Positions 31,800 to 41,405 of a DNA stretch of 64,000 nucleotides are shown piece by piece; the first letter of the stretch is position 1, and each line of letters starts with the position of its first letter. The notes below the pieces were generated by a model, which searched no databases, was not told where the DNA came from, and was given only the letters and a program-made list of their open reading frames with translations. The position numbers were made by a program, and so were the translations under genes. Origin of the DNA: Devosia sp. Root413D1 (GTDB lineage: Bacteria > Pseudomonadota > Alphaproteobacteria > Rhizobiales > Devosiaceae); NCBI RefSeq assembly GCF_001425235.1, contig NZ_LMEA01000011.1, positions 62,001 through 126,000 on the forward strand, read 5' to 3'.

Positions 31800-32165
31800 A
31801 TGCAGTTCATCGACCGCTACCCCATCACCGTCACGGACCAGTTCATCGCCTGCCGTGATTTCTGGGCCAGGCACCTGAGCTTTTCGGTGATCTTCGAGAA
31901 CGAGTGGTTCGTGCTGATGCAGGCCGATGGCGCCAGCATCGCCTTCATGTCGCCCAGCCACCCGTCGTGGCCGCCGGGCCCCGAGGGCTACACCGCCGGC
32001 ACCAGCATGGAGCTCGAGGTGCAGGACGCCGCGGCGGCGTTGGAAGAGGTTCGCGCCACCGGCAAGGAACCCGACTACCCGTTGACCGACGAACCCTTCG
32101 GCCAGCGCCGCTTCAGCCTGAAGGACCCGTCTGGTCTCTGGATCAACGTGGTGCAGCAGCTTTAG
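31800..32165 (+). CDS. VOC (glyoxalase/bleomycin resistance) family protein
   Basis: A 121-residue protein with the paired beta-alpha-beta-beta-beta folds of the VOC superfamily: YPITVTDQFIACRDFWARHL, then FENEWFVLMQADGASIAF, and in the second half VQDAAAALEEVR and FSLKDPSGLWINVVQ. Metal ligands of the family are only partly present. AGGAGG precedes the ATG at 31800. Substrates of such proteins range from methylglyoxal adducts to antibiotics; nothing here decides. It converges with a frameshifted gene four bases downstream. Confidence 0.87.
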   Translation: MQFIDRYPITVTDQFIACRDFWARHLSFSVIFENEWFVLMQADGASIAFMSPSHPSWPPGPEGYTAGTSMELEVQDAAAALEEVRATGKEPDYPLTDEPFGQRRFSLKDPSGLWINVVQQL

Positions 32166-32168
32166 CTG

Positions 32169-32548
32169 CTACACAGAGCCGAGCGGCTTGTAGTCAATCG
32201 ATCCCTCTAGCAACTCGGCGCGGTCTATCCTGCCACCGCTCCAGTATCGAAACTCGAGCGGGGCATATGTGCCCGAAAGTTCCAGTTCATACTCGATCGT
32301 ATCGAGGACCGAGTACCGATCCTCTTGGCGATTGTGGACGATGACGAGCGGTCGTTGACCAGGTCATCAGCGAACGCCCAAGCCACTTGCTCGGGAGTTC
32401 GCCCCTTGGCGTCGAACATATCGGGGTGCTGGTGCCAATCCGACTCTTCGAAACCAAACGCCAGGCTACCATCATCATACCGCTCGATGCGGATGTGGAG
32501 GAGGCCGTCAGGACTTGTGCGGCGATCAAGAACCTCCGCCCCAGTCAT
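32169..32548 (-). pseudogene. hypothetical gene broken by a single frameshift
   Basis: The frame from ATG 32548 gives a natural-looking sequence for about 66 residues (LLHIRIERYDDGSLAFGFEE, TPEQVAWAFADDLVND) and then turns into serine-rich nonsense ending at 32225. Reading one base back at about 32335-32362 restores a convincing protein: PLVIVHNRQEDRYSVLDTIE, then YELELSGTYAPLEFRYWSGG, to a TAG at 32169-32171. The loss of one base in CAACGACCGCTC explains it; sequencing error or programmed -1 shifting are alternatives. The start lies two bases after the gpt stop codon. The family is unknown to me. Confidence 0.72.
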
Positions 32549-32550
32549 GA

Positions 32551-33048
32551 TCAGTCCGTGGCGCCGGAGATCGGCGGCACATAGGCCACGTCGAGATCCC
32601 ACGGGAAGAAGATCCAGGTGTCCTGGCTTACTTCGGTGATGAAGGTGTCGACCATCTCGCGGCCCTTCGGCTTGGCATAGACAGTGGCGAAATGCGCGCC
32701 GGGGAGCATGTCGCGCACCACGCGCGCCGTGGCTCCGGTATCTACCAGGTCGTCGACGATCAGGATCTTGCCGCCATTGCGGGCCTTTTCCAGCAGCTCC
32801 GGGGCGATTGGCTTCAGCACCTTGATGCCGCTCTGGTTCTGATGGTCGTAGCTCTTCACCGCGACGCTCTCGACCACCCGAATGTTCAGCTCGCGCGCCA
32901 CGATCGCAGCCGGCACCAGGCCACCGCGGGTGATCGCCACCAGCGCATCGAACGGCCCAAGCGCCTGCAGCCGCCAGGCAAGCGCCCGGCTGTCGCGGTG
33001 GAACTGGTCCCAGGTGACTGGGAAAGATTTCTGCTGGGTCTGGTTCAC
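32551..33048 (-). CDS. gpt: xanthine phosphoribosyltransferase
   Basis: A 165-residue purine salvage enzyme that joins xanthine or guanine to PRPP. The PRPP loop is [18 protein letters not shown], with [19 protein letters not shown] near the N-terminus, and the family end DTWIFFPWD is present. Length and motifs match Gpt rather than HPRT. It is followed by the frameshifted gene on the same strand and preceded by the CinA-type gene 62 bp upstream. Confidence 0.95.
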   Translation of the reverse strand: MNQTQQKSFPVTWDQFHRDSRALAWRLQALGPFDALVAITRGGLVPAAIVARELNIRVVESVAVKSYDHQNQSGIKVLKPIAPELLEKARNGGKILIVDDLVDTGATARVVRDMLPGAHFATVYAKPKGREMVDTFITEVSQDTWIFFPWDLDVAYVPPISGATD

Positions 33049-33110
33049 TTGCTTCTCCTGGACGGCCCGGCCGCCTCGATCTCAAACGGGGGCCCCTGCG
33101 GGCCGGAAAC

Positions 33111-33884
33111 TCAGTAGGCCTCGACTTCCGTCGAAAGCCCGGCAGCGCGATGCGCCTCGGCGACCATCTCGCGCACCCGGCCGGCGGCCTCGGCGAGCCG
33201 CGCCTCGTCGGACGAGCGCAGCACCAGCTCGGTCATCACGAAAGTCTGCCCCATCTGCGGGTAGCTGCCCATCTTTACATCGGGGAACTCGTCCTGGATG
33301 CGGCCAAGCGGACCACCAATGCTGCCCTCGCCCACGCCGCACCGGATGGTGATCGATTTCACCTTCTTGCCGCCCTGCAAGGTCGGCGCGATCGCCTCGA
33401 GCATGGCCAGCATGATCTTGGGTACGCCGGCCATGACGTGGACATTGCCGATGCGGAAGCCCGGCGCGGCGCTCACCGAGTTGACGATCAGCGTTCCGCC
33501 TTCGGGAATTCGCGCCATGCGCAGCCGCGCCTCGTTGACCTCGGTGCCGGTCTGCTTCCAGCGCGCTTCCAGCATGGCGCGCGCCTCGTCGTTGATCGGC
33601 AGCTTGACACCGAACGCTTTGGCGATGGCGTCGGCGGTGATGTCGTCATGCGTCGGCCCGATGCCGCCGGTAGTGAAAACGTAGGTGTAGCGCGCCCGTA
33701 CGGCGTTCACCGCGGCGATGATATCGTCCTCGACGTCGGAAACGACGCGCACTTCCCTGAGTTCGATCCCGAGCTCGGTGCAGAAATCCGCCGTCGCGCC
33801 GATGTTCACATCCTTAGTCCGGCCGGACAGGATTTCATCGCCGATGACAACGAGGGCGGCGGTAACGGCTTCGGGCGATGGCAT
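33111..33884 (-). CDS. CinA-type molybdopterin-binding domain protein
   Basis: A 257-residue protein consisting of the MoCF/CinA N-terminal domain. The signature GDEILSGRTKDVNIGATADF, then FTTGGIGPTHDDITADAIAK and MAGVPKIMLAML are visible. The deamidase half of full-length CinA is absent; such short forms are frequent in Alphaproteobacteria. In CinA the domain has ADP-ribose pyrophosphatase activity. The start at 33884 (MPSPEAVTAALVVIGDEI) is preferred over a 40-codon upstream extension. Divergent from map. Confidence 0.9.
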   Translation of the reverse strand: MPSPEAVTAALVVIGDEILSGRTKDVNIGATADFCTELGIELREVRVVSDVEDDIIAAVNAVRARYTYVFTTGGIGPTHDDITADAIAKAFGVKLPINDEARAMLEARWKQTGTEVNEARLRMARIPEGGTLIVNSVSAAPGFRIGNVHVMAGVPKIMLAMLEAIAPTLQGGKKVKSITIRCGVGEGSIGGPLGRIQDEFPDVKMGSYPQMGQTFVMTELVLRSSDEARLAEAAGRVREMVAEAHRAAGLSTEVEAY

Positions 33885-34054
33885 GGTGGCCCCGGATTTG
33901 CGAGGCACAATGCATTGCCTCACCAAAGCCCGAAAGGTCAAGCAATCCGGCGGGTCATCGGTGCCGGTGCCCACAGTATTGCCGTGGGCTGGCAACGCCA
34001 ACACACTTCCAATCCTGGGCCCGAACGCCTACTTTCGTTTCGAACGGAGCTGCC

Positions 34055-34885
34055 ATGATCACCTACGTCGAAGCCGAAACCAAAAGCCGCCGCACCTCGG
34101 GTGTCATCCCGCTGCACGGCGAAGCGGGCTTCAACGGCATGCGCAAGGCCGGTCGCCTGACCGCCGAAGCGCTCGACCTGCTGGTCGATGCGGTGAAGCC
34201 CGGCGTCACCACCGCGGCGCTAGATCGGCTCGCCTACGAGTTCGCCCGGGATCACAACGCGATCCCGGCAACGCTGTTCTACAAGGGCTACCGCCACTCG
34301 ATCTGCACTTCGATCAACCACGTCGTCTGCCACGGCATCCCCGAGGAGCGGCCGTTGCGTGAAGGCGACATCGTCAACATCGACCTGACCTTGATCGTCG
34401 ACGGCTGGTACGGCGACAGCTCGCGCATGTACCCGGTCGGCGAGATCAGCCGTAAGGCCGAGCGCCTGATCGACGTCACCTATGCCGGCCTCGCCGCCGG
34501 TATCGCTGCGGCCAAGGCAGGCGCCACCACCGGCGATATCGGCGCCGCCATCCAGGCGCTGGCGGAAGCCGAGCGGATGAGCGTAGTGCGCGATTTCGTC
34601 GGCCACGGCGTGGGGCAACTGTTCCACGACGAGCCCAACATCATGCATTTCGGCGTGCCGGGCACCGGTGTGCCGCTGAAGCCCGGCATGATCTTCACCA
34701 TCGAGCCGATGATCAATCTGGGCCGCCCGCACGTCAAAATCCTCGCCGATGGCTGGACCGCGGTAACCCGCGACCGCACGCTCTCGGCCCAGGCCGAACA
34801 CTCTATCGGCATCACCGAGACCGGCGTCGAGATCTTCACCTCCTCGCCGCGGGGGCTGTTCAACCCGCTCGATGCCCGTCGCTGA
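34055..34885 (+). CDS. map: methionine aminopeptidase, type I
   Basis: Map removes the initiator methionine from nascent proteins. The 276-residue enzyme has all metal ligands: the aspartates in NIDLTLIVDGWYGDSSRMY, the histidine in DFVGHGVGQLFHDEP, and the glutamates in FTIEPM and AEHSIGITETG. The catalytic histidine is in SINHVVCHGIP. It starts at the ATG at 34055 with GGAG six bases before. The radC gene follows after three bases, so both are on one transcript. Confidence 0.96.
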   Translation: MITYVEAETKSRRTSGVIPLHGEAGFNGMRKAGRLTAEALDLLVDAVKPGVTTAALDRLAYEFARDHNAIPATLFYKGYRHSICTSINHVVCHGIPEERPLREGDIVNIDLTLIVDGWYGDSSRMYPVGEISRKAERLIDVTYAGLAAGIAAAKAGATTGDIGAAIQALAEAERMSVVRDFVGHGVGQLFHDEPNIMHFGVPGTGVPLKPGMIFTIEPMINLGRPHVKILADGWTAVTRDRTLSAQAEHSIGITETGVEIFTSSPRGLFNPLDARR

Positions 34886-34888
34886 CCG

Positions 34889-35611
34889 ATGAGCGAGGGG
34901 GAGAAGCCATCGCCGGATGGACTCGGCGAGGCGGCTCCGCCCCACTATCTCGGCCATCGCGAACGTGCCCGGCAGCGGTTTCTCCAACTCGGCGAGCAAC
35001 ACATCGAGGATTACGAGCTGCTGGAGCTGATCCTGCAGATCGTCATCCCGCGCAAGGATACCAAGCCGCTCGCCAAGGAGCTTATCAGAGCGTTCGGCTC
35101 ATTTTCCGGCGTGTTCTCAGCCACCCCGCAGCAGCTCGACGAGATCAAAGGCCTCGGGCTGGTCTCGGCCACCAACCTCAAGATCATCCAGGCCGCCGCC
35201 CAGCGCTTCGCGCGCGATCGCATGGTGCCGGACATGCCGGTCCTCAACTCATGGAGCACGCTGATCGATTATTGCCGCGCCCAGATGGCGTTCAACGATA
35301 TCGAGCAGTTCCGCATCCTCTTCCTCGACAAAAAGAACCGCCTGATCGCCGACGAAGTGCAGCAGACCGGCACGGTCGACCACGCCCCGGTCTATCCGCG
35401 TGAAGTGATCAAGCGCTCGCTGGAACTGAGCGCCAGCGCGCTGATCCTGGTGCACAACCACCCCTCGGGCGATCCAACGCCTTCGCAGGCGGACGTTGAG
35501 ATGACCCTGAGGATCAACGACGTCGCCCGGCCGCTGGGGATTACGGTGCACGACCACATCATCATCGGAAAGTCGGGCCACGCATCGATGAAGGGGCTGA
35601 AGCTCATCTGA
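34889..35611 (+). CDS. radC: RadC-type DNA repair protein
   Basis: A 240-residue RadC protein. The N-terminal helix-hairpin-helix region ([20 protein letters not shown]) is followed by the MPN/JAB metalloprotease-like domain with its full motif [14 protein letters not shown] near residue 190. Despite the name, the role of RadC in repair is doubtful; the domain suggests a nuclease or isopeptidase-like activity. It lies three bases after map, an association found throughout the Hyphomicrobiales, and its end overlaps the convergent exporter gene by eight bases. Confidence 0.95.
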   Translation: MSEGEKPSPDGLGEAAPPHYLGHRERARQRFLQLGEQHIEDYELLELILQIVIPRKDTKPLAKELIRAFGSFSGVFSATPQQLDEIKGLGLVSATNLKIIQAAAQRFARDRMVPDMPVLNSWSTLIDYCRAQMAFNDIEQFRILFLDKKNRLIADEVQQTGTVDHAPVYPREVIKRSLELSASALILVHNHPSGDPTPSQADVEMTLRINDVARPLGITVHDHIIIGKSGHASMKGLKLI

Positions 35612-37001
35612 CGGTTCGTCCCAGCGTGCCGATCACCAGCGCTGCAACGAGCAGAACCGCGGCGACGGCGAACGTGATGTGCATCCCGCCCGCGACCGCG
35701 TCCGCAGATGCCGTCGTGATATCCGCCGCCGCCGACCCGAACGCGAACACCGCCCCCATCACGGACGCTCCGGTGATCAGACCGAGATTGCGTGACAAGT
35801 TGAGCATCCCCGAGACGACGCCCCGCTCGCCGGCGCCAGCAGCCATCATGACCCCGCTGTTATTGGCCGCCTGAAACAGCTGATAGCCCGGCGTCAGGAC
35901 GACCATGGCAGCAATATAGCCGGCGACACCGAACGCCACCGGAATCGCAGCGAGCCCAACCACGCCGGCCACCATCGCGACGAGCCCGACGATGACCATC
36001 AGTCGCGCGCCGAGGCGGTCGACCATCCGCCCCGCCAGCACGCCACTCAGCGCCGAAACGACTGGGCCAACCGACATCGCGATGCCAACCAGTGCGGCGT
36101 CGAGCCCCAGCGCATGGGACAGATAGAACGGCCCGACCACCAGCGTCGCCATCATTACCGTCGACACCAATGCACTCATGGCGAGGCTGGCGCCGAGTCC
36201 AGACCGGTGGAGCATCGCCGGCCGGATCAATGGCGACGCGGCTTTCGTCTCGGCCAGCAAGAAGACCCCCACTCCGAACCCGGCAGCTGCCAGCAGGGCG
36301 ATATTGAGCGACCCGAAGTTCCCCCGCCCGATGGTCATGGCCAGGGCATATGCCGCCAGCGTCATGGCGAGCAGCAGGGTACCCACCCCGTCGAAGCCGC
36401 CCCGCCGCACTGTCGCAGCGCGGCCATCGACCGGGAGGCAGCAGTACGCGAGGACGAACGCCACCAGACCGAGCGGGACGTTGACCAGGAAGATTGCCCG
36501 CCAGTCGAACCCGGCAATCAGCAGACCACCAAGCGAGGGGCCGAGCGCCGTACCGACAGCCGACATGGTCCCGAGCAACCCCATGGCCCTGCCCGTCTGC
36601 GCCTTCGCCACCGTATCCCCGACAAATGCCATCGCCAGCGCCATCATGATGGCAGCGCCGAGCCCCTGTAACGCCCGGGCGGCGACCAGCAGGGACAGGC
36701 TGGGGGCTGCACCGCAGGCCACTGAGGCAATGGTGAACAGCGCAATCCCGCCCAGCAGCAGGCGCCGACGGCCGATGATGTCACCAAGCCGTCCCACGCT
36801 GACGATCAGGGTTGTGATGGCGAGCAGGTAGGCCAAGACGATCCACTGCACATCCTGGAACGAGGCATCGAGCGCCTCGGCCATTGTCGGCAACCCGACA
36901 TTGGCAATGCTGGTACCAAGTGAGGACAGCAGCATCGCCAGCGACAGCGCGGCGAGGGCCAATCCGGGGCCTCGTACCGCGGCACGAATATCAGAACGCA
37001 T
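35604..37001 (-). CDS. MFS drug exporter, DHA2-like
   Basis: A 465-residue transporter of the EmrB/QacA-like type with about 14 hydrophobic segments. The helix 1 motif is [18 protein letters not shown], the loop 2-3 motif [16 protein letters not shown], and motif C lies in [20 protein letters not shown]. It would expel drugs or metabolites by proton antiport. The gene is divergent from a LysR gene with a 108-bp space, which makes control by that regulator likely. No membrane-fusion protein is nearby, so it probably acts alone in the inner membrane. Confidence 0.93.
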   Translation of the reverse strand: MRSDIRAAVRGPGLALAALSLAMLLSSLGTSIANVGLPTMAEALDASFQDVQWIVLAYLLAITTLIVSVGRLGDIIGRRRLLLGGIALFTIASVACGAAPSLSLLVAARALQGLGAAIMMALAMAFVGDTVAKAQTGRAMGLLGTMSAVGTALGPSLGGLLIAGFDWRAIFLVNVPLGLVAFVLAYCCLPVDGRAATVRRGGFDGVGTLLLAMTLAAYALAMTIGRGNFGSLNIALLAAAGFGVGVFLLAETKAASPLIRPAMLHRSGLGASLAMSALVSTVMMATLVVGPFYLSHALGLDAALVGIAMSVGPVVSALSGVLAGRMVDRLGARLMVIVGLVAMVAGVVGLAAIPVAFGVAGYIAAMVVLTPGYQLFQAANNSGVMMAAGAGERGVVSGMLNLSRNLGLITGASVMGAVFAFGSAAADITTASADAVAGGMHITFAVAAVLLVAALVIGTLGRTVR

Positions 37002-37109
37002 CAGGCTCTCCTTGGTCAGCCCTGACTAGTTCTTTCCCTGGCATGGCGGAACACGCAGCATTTGCACTTCATTCGTGCGCTCAACGCCACATCACTATAG
37101 AGTCGGCGC

Positions 37110-38018
37110 ATGTCGACGCCCGATCTCAACCTGCTCGTCACCCTCGATGTGCTCCTCGCTGAAGGCAGCGTGGCGCGCGCGGCCCGCCGGTTGCGCCTCA
37201 GCCCATCGGCAATGAGTCGGGCCCTGGCGCGATTGCGCGAGACCACCGGCGATCCGCTGCTGGTGCGGGCCGGTCGCGGCCTCGTGCCGACGCCGCGGGC
37301 GCTCGAACTCCGCGAGCGGGTCAGTCAGTTGGTGGGGGATGCGCAGGCGGTGCTGCGGCCGCAGGAGATGCTCGACCTCACGCGGTTGGATCGAACCTTC
37401 ACGTTGCGAAGCAGCGACGGTTTCGTGGAGAACTTCGGACCAGAGCTCATTGCTCGCGTCAACCGAGAGGCGCCGGGCGTGCGGCTGTGGTTCGTGCAGA
37501 AAGCCGAAAAAGCAACCGGATCGTTACGCGATGGCAGCATCGACCTTGAAACCGGTGTGGTGGACCAGACGGCCGGGCCGGAGGTGCGGGCGGTCGCCCT
37601 GTTCCGAGACCGCTTCATCGGGGTCGTCAGGACGGGTCACCCACTGAGCGAGGCGGAGATCACGCCTGCCAGCTACGCTACCGGCCGACACGTTCATGCC
37701 TCGCGGCGCGGCCTCGGCAAGGGCTTGGTCGACGAAGCGTTGGAACAGCTTGGCTTGCAGCGCGAGATCGTTGCGATCGTCGCCGGCTTCGCAGCCGCTC
37801 TGGCTCTGGCACGTGCCTCGGAGCTGATCGCCACAGTTCCTGAGCGCCACACCGGAAATCTGCGTGCCGGAATGACCAGCTTTCAACTGCCGGTCGCCGT
37901 ACCGGGGATCACAGTGTCATTGCTCTGGCATCCGCGACTGGATGCAGATCCGGCGCATCGCTGGTTGCGGAGCTGTGTCCGCGACATCTGCGCCGGACGA
38001 AGCAACGTGTCGGTCTAG
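37110..38018 (+). CDS. LysR family transcriptional regulator
   Basis: A 302-residue LysR protein. The winged helix-turn-helix is at residues 4-62 (LLVTLDVLLAEGSVARAARR, LRLSPSAMSRALARLRETTG), and the rest is a periplasmic-binding-like effector domain. The sequence after the first domain (TFTLRSSDGFVENFGPELIA) resembles regulators of multidrug exporters and of the NodD/SyrM branch. The divergent MFS gene is the natural target. A TATAGA box at about 37097 may be the -10 element of its own promoter. Confidence 0.92.
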   Translation: MSTPDLNLLVTLDVLLAEGSVARAARRLRLSPSAMSRALARLRETTGDPLLVRAGRGLVPTPRALELRERVSQLVGDAQAVLRPQEMLDLTRLDRTFTLRSSDGFVENFGPELIARVNREAPGVRLWFVQKAEKATGSLRDGSIDLETGVVDQTAGPEVRAVALFRDRFIGVVRTGHPLSEAEITPASYATGRHVHASRRGLGKGLVDEALEQLGLQREIVAIVAGFAAALALARASELIATVPERHTGNLRAGMTSFQLPVAVPGITVSLLWHPRLDADPAHRWLRSCVRDICAGRSNVSV

Positions 38019-39238
38019 TCTGACGCCTCAGGCACCGGGGCCGCGCTCCTGGCGGCCAGCATCCGCCCGCGAACCGCTTTCACCACGCCCATTACCGCCT
38101 TGTTGGCCTTGAGCTTCTGCCGCAGCACCTGCCAGCCGAAGTGCCCCTTGGCGGCAACCGCGCCCAACGTCGTCAGCGGCACGTAGTGCTGGCGCACCGG
38201 CAGCTTGAGGTTGCACCAGTGGCGCTTCTCGTCGGTGAAGCCGGCGCCCATGTCGAAGACACGGTAGCCGGCATCGAACACCGTCTGCATCACCCGCAGC
38301 AGGCACTGCTTGCCTGGCGAGCCGGTCTGGATCGTCGCGTCGTCGCTCATCGACGAGATGAGGCAGAACAGCCGCTCGCCATGCGCAATATTGTAGCGCA
38401 CCGCGACGATCTCGCCATTGAGCCGCAGCACATGCAGGCGCACATCGATGCCGGCCGCCGACGACAGCGTCGCGTCGTAGAATGCCCGTACGCCTGGCTC
38501 GGCAAACGGATCCGGCACGCCCATGGCGACGAAGCGCGCCGCGCGCTGGCGGAACATCACCTCGAGGATCGGCAGGGCCTCCGGGCCACCACGCACCTCC
38601 TCGAACTCCACCTGCCCCAGCGCCTCGAGCCGCTCGCCCTGCTGGCGATCGTGCTTGCGGCGCGATTTCGAGCGCTGCGTGGTGTTGGCATCGTCCCAGC
38701 TCGCGAACTGCGCCCGATAGAGCGTCTCCGCCTCGATCGTCTGGCCGAGCTCGGCGAAGATGTCGACGCCCCCGACGAACAGCTGCGGCACCGATTTCAG
38801 GTAGATCAGGTCGGCGCCATCGAGCCGCTCCAGCATCGCCGACCACAGCGCCGCCCGCTCGACCGAGCCGAGCGTCGCGAGCCGCGCCGCATCGACCAGT
38901 GGCGCGTTGCAGCCGACATGGGCCCCTGGAAACCACGACAGCAGCCGTACCCCTTTGACGCGCCGCCGCCACAGCGGCAGCAGCGCCACCGGCTCGCCGT
39001 CGAAGGCGGCCGTCAGGTAGAACTGGTCGGCCTCGGCAATGCCGAACGCATTGACCCAGGCACGGGTGAAGGCGGCGCTCTGGCCGGGCGACTCGATCTG
39101 GCCGTCTTCCAGTGCCGCCCAGGTCGCCGCGACCTCGTCGATCCGATGCGCCAGCTGCACCGTCGCCACCGGCACCACGGTCAGGCGCTGGCGCTGCGGC
39201 CGCGGCGGCGTATCTTCTGCATAGGCTTCGAGAGCCAT
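38015..39238 (-). CDS. GNAT acyltransferase of the CelD/BcsL type
   Basis: A 407-residue protein with a double GNAT fold, the type called cellulose biosynthesis protein CelD in Agrobacterium. Recognisable blocks are FTRAWVNAFGIAEADQFYLT, PLWRRRVKGVRLLSWFPG and the second-fold segment FCLISSMSDD with GSPGKQCLLRVMQTVFDAGY. Such proteins acylate envelope polysaccharides or sugars using an acyl-CoA. The start at 39238 has GAGG upstream; an ATG six codons earlier is in frame. No cellulose synthase is near, so the substrate is open. Confidence 0.87.
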   Translation of the reverse strand: MALEAYAEDTPPRPQRQRLTVVPVATVQLAHRIDEVAATWAALEDGQIESPGQSAAFTRAWVNAFGIAEADQFYLTAAFDGEPVALLPLWRRRVKGVRLLSWFPGAHVGCNAPLVDAARLATLGSVERAALWSAMLERLDGADLIYLKSVPQLFVGGVDIFAELGQTIEAETLYRAQFASWDDANTTQRSKSRRKHDRQQGERLEALGQVEFEEVRGGPEALPILEVMFRQRAARFVAMGVPDPFAEPGVRAFYDATLSSAAGIDVRLHVLRLNGEIVAVRYNIAHGERLFCLISSMSDDATIQTGSPGKQCLLRVMQTVFDAGYRVFDMGAGFTDEKRHWCNLKLPVRQHYVPLTTLGAVAAKGHFGWQVLRQKLKANKAVMGVVKAVRGRMLAARSAAPVPEASD

Positions 39239-39355
39239 CGTCGCATCCTCGTCCAAGGTTGCGGCGACTATCGCGAGCGGCAGTGAATGGGCTGTTGACG
39301 GAACCGTGATCGATCGGTTCGGCGTCAGATTTCGGCAGCGACGGTTAAGCCGCGC

Positions 39356-40093
39356 TTACCCGAATTGCTGCAGAACCGGGAAGGTCTCGAGGAACCAGTA
39401 GGAAATGCGGGTGAACTGCCCGGTGAGGAACAAGAGCCCAGTAACCACCAACAGCGCCCCCATCACCTTCTCGACCATCCCCAGGTGCTTCTTGAAGCCG
39501 GAAAAGAAGGTGAGGAACGGTCCGATGGCGATACCGGCGAGCAGGAACGGCACGCCCAGCCCGAGCGAGTAGAGCCCGAGCAACGCGGCGCCATCGAGCG
39601 CCGTTTCCTTGGTCGAGGCCACTGCCAGGATCGCCGCCAGCACCGGCCCGATGCACGGCGTCCAGCCGACGGCGAAAGCCAGCCCGAGCAGGAACCCGCC
39701 GACCGGGCCACTGGCCACACCCGGACCATTGTGGCGCAACTGCCGGTCGAGGAAGGCGATCCGGTAGACGCCGAGGAAGTGCAGCCCCATGGCGATGATG
39801 AACAGCCCGGCGATCGGCGTGATGATCGGCAGCGCCTGGCGGAAGGCCTGCCCGAACGCCGTCGCCGTGGCGCCGAACAGGATGAAGACGATCGAGAACC
39901 CGGCGATGAAGAACAGCGAGGTGAAGACGCTCTTCCGCCAGATCACTCCAGCTGTGGCGCCATCGTCACGCAGCTGGTCGAAGCTCGCGCCGCTCATATA
40001 GGTGAGGTAGGGCGGCACCAGCGGCAGCACGCACGGGCTGAGGAAACTCAGCACCCCTGCCCCAAACACCAGCCAGAACGAAAACCCGTCCAT
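39356..40093 (-). CDS. ccdA: cytochrome c biogenesis protein CcdA
   Basis: A 245-residue membrane protein with six helices that carries electrons from cytoplasmic thioredoxin to the periplasm. The two reactive cysteines are in LSFLSPCVLPLVPPYLTY and FAVGWTPCIGPVLAAIL, at the expected places in helices 1 and 4. The ATG at 40093 has GGAGG four bases upstream; one codon earlier is also possible. Other cytochrome c maturation genes are absent from the window. Confidence 0.94.
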   Translation of the reverse strand: MDGFSFWLVFGAGVLSFLSPCVLPLVPPYLTYMSGASFDQLRDDGATAGVIWRKSVFTSLFFIAGFSIVFILFGATATAFGQAFRQALPIITPIAGLFIIAMGLHFLGVYRIAFLDRQLRHNGPGVASGPVGGFLLGLAFAVGWTPCIGPVLAAILAVASTKETALDGAALLGLYSLGLGVPFLLAGIAIGPFLTFFSGFKKHLGMVEKVMGALLVVTGLLFLTGQFTRISYWFLETFPVLQQFG

Positions 40094-40251
40094 CATGCCT
40101 CCGACAAATCGCGCGAAGTCATAGCCGGTTCGGGGCCGAAGGCAATGCGACGGGCCGCCGCTCGCTCTGATGTGAAGCAGCCCCTGCAAAACTTGACTGA
40201 CGACATCATCTTTAATCTATTGCCGCCCGATAATGCTTTGAGGGATTTGAG

Positions 40252-41232
40252 ATGAAACTGCTGCTTGCAACGCTGTCCCTGCTCGTCACCCTGGTCGCGC
40301 CCGCCCTGGCGCAGGATTTCCCGGTGACCGTCGCGCATATCTACGGCACCACCACGGTCCCGGCGAAGCCGCAGCGCGTCGTCTCGGTCGGCATGCACGA
40401 GCAGGATTTCCTCTATGCCCTCGGCATCGCGCCGGTCGGGGTGAAGGAGTGGTGGGGCGAACACCCCTATGCCACCTGGCCCTGGGCCGAGGCAGCCCGC
40501 AAAGCCCTCAACGCCACCCCCGAGGTGATGACCGCCGACGGCATCAACATCGAGTGGGTCGCCGCGCAGCGCCCCGACCTGATCATCGCCATCTACGTCA
40601 CCATGGACGAGGCGATGTACCGGAACCTGTCGAAGATCGCGCCGGTGGTGGTGACGCCGGCCGGCTACCAGCACTGGGGTGCTCCGTGGCAGGCGGAACT
40701 GACCATCATCGACCAGGCGACCTCGGGCAACACCACGAAGTCGGATGCCATCGTCAAGTCGTTCGCTGACCGCTATGCCGCCGTTCGCGCCGAGTACCCC
40801 CAACTTGCCGGTAAGACCGGCACCAACCTTTACCTGAGGGAAGACGGCAGCTTCGACGCCTGGAGCAGCAATGACCTCGCCAGCAAGTTCCTGATCGAAC
40901 TCGGCCTCAGCTTCCCGGCTGAACTCGACAAGCTGGCCCAGCCCGACAACCGCATCACCGTCAGCCCCGAATTCATCGAGCTGCTCGACATGGACGTAGC
41001 GATCTGGCCCGCCGACAATGCCGAGATCCAGCACAAGGTCGAAGCCATGAGCCTCTATCAAGGCCTGAAGCTCGCCACCGAGGGCCGCTCGATCTGGCTC
41101 GACGACGGCGCTGGCCTCGCCAGCGCCGCGATGAGCTGGCAGACGCCATTGTCGCTCGGCTACCTGCTCGACCTGCTGCCGCCCAAGCTCGCGGCGGCGC
41201 TGGACGGCGATCCGGTTACGGCTGTTCCGTAA
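40252..41232 (+). CDS. iron-siderophore ABC transporter substrate-binding protein
   Basis: A 326-residue periplasmic binding protein of the FecB/FepB class. The signal peptide ends after LVAPALA (residue 20). The first lobe reads [20 protein letters not shown], which matches ferric-siderophore binders, followed by [20 protein letters not shown]. The second lobe begins at [13 protein letters not shown]. No permease or ATPase gene is next to it, so it must use a transporter encoded elsewhere. The AT-rich 50 bp upstream could hold an iron-responsive site, which I could not assign. Confidence 0.9.
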   Translation: MKLLLATLSLLVTLVAPALAQDFPVTVAHIYGTTTVPAKPQRVVSVGMHEQDFLYALGIAPVGVKEWWGEHPYATWPWAEAARKALNATPEVMTADGINIEWVAAQRPDLIIAIYVTMDEAMYRNLSKIAPVVVTPAGYQHWGAPWQAELTIIDQATSGNTTKSDAIVKSFADRYAAVRAEYPQLAGKTGTNLYLREDGSFDAWSSNDLASKFLIELGLSFPAELDKLAQPDNRITVSPEFIELLDMDVAIWPADNAEIQHKVEAMSLYQGLKLATEGRSIWLDDGAGLASAAMSWQTPLSLGYLLDLLPPKLAAALDGDPVTAVP

Positions 41233-41266
41233 TTGGATCGAACCACCAAGTATGCCTAGAATTCGG

Positions 41267-41346
41267 TGTCATCCCTGCGAAAGCAGGGACCCATCCGTCA
41301 GCCCGTGCTGGCTGCAAGTTGGGTCCCTGCTTTCGCAGGGATGACA
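41267..41346. repeat. 27-bp perfect inverted repeat (dispersed palindromic element)
   Basis: The arms at 41267-41293 and 41320-41346 are exact inverse copies (core TCCCTGCGAAAGCAGGGA) around a 26-base centre. Each arm is itself a small hairpin. This is the form of the intergenic palindromic elements scattered through many alphaproteobacterial genomes. It lies between the binding-protein gene and rpe, and can also act as a transcription barrier. Confidence 0.88.
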
Positions 41347-41405
41347 TCGAGGTTGGGGCGGGGTATCAGCCACGTAAGCAACCCGCTTTTGCCCGACGAG
41401 GCCCC

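Noticed and set aside
41267-41346. CRISPR repeat
   Set aside because: There are only two arms and they are inverted, not direct; no array of spacers is present anywhere in the window.
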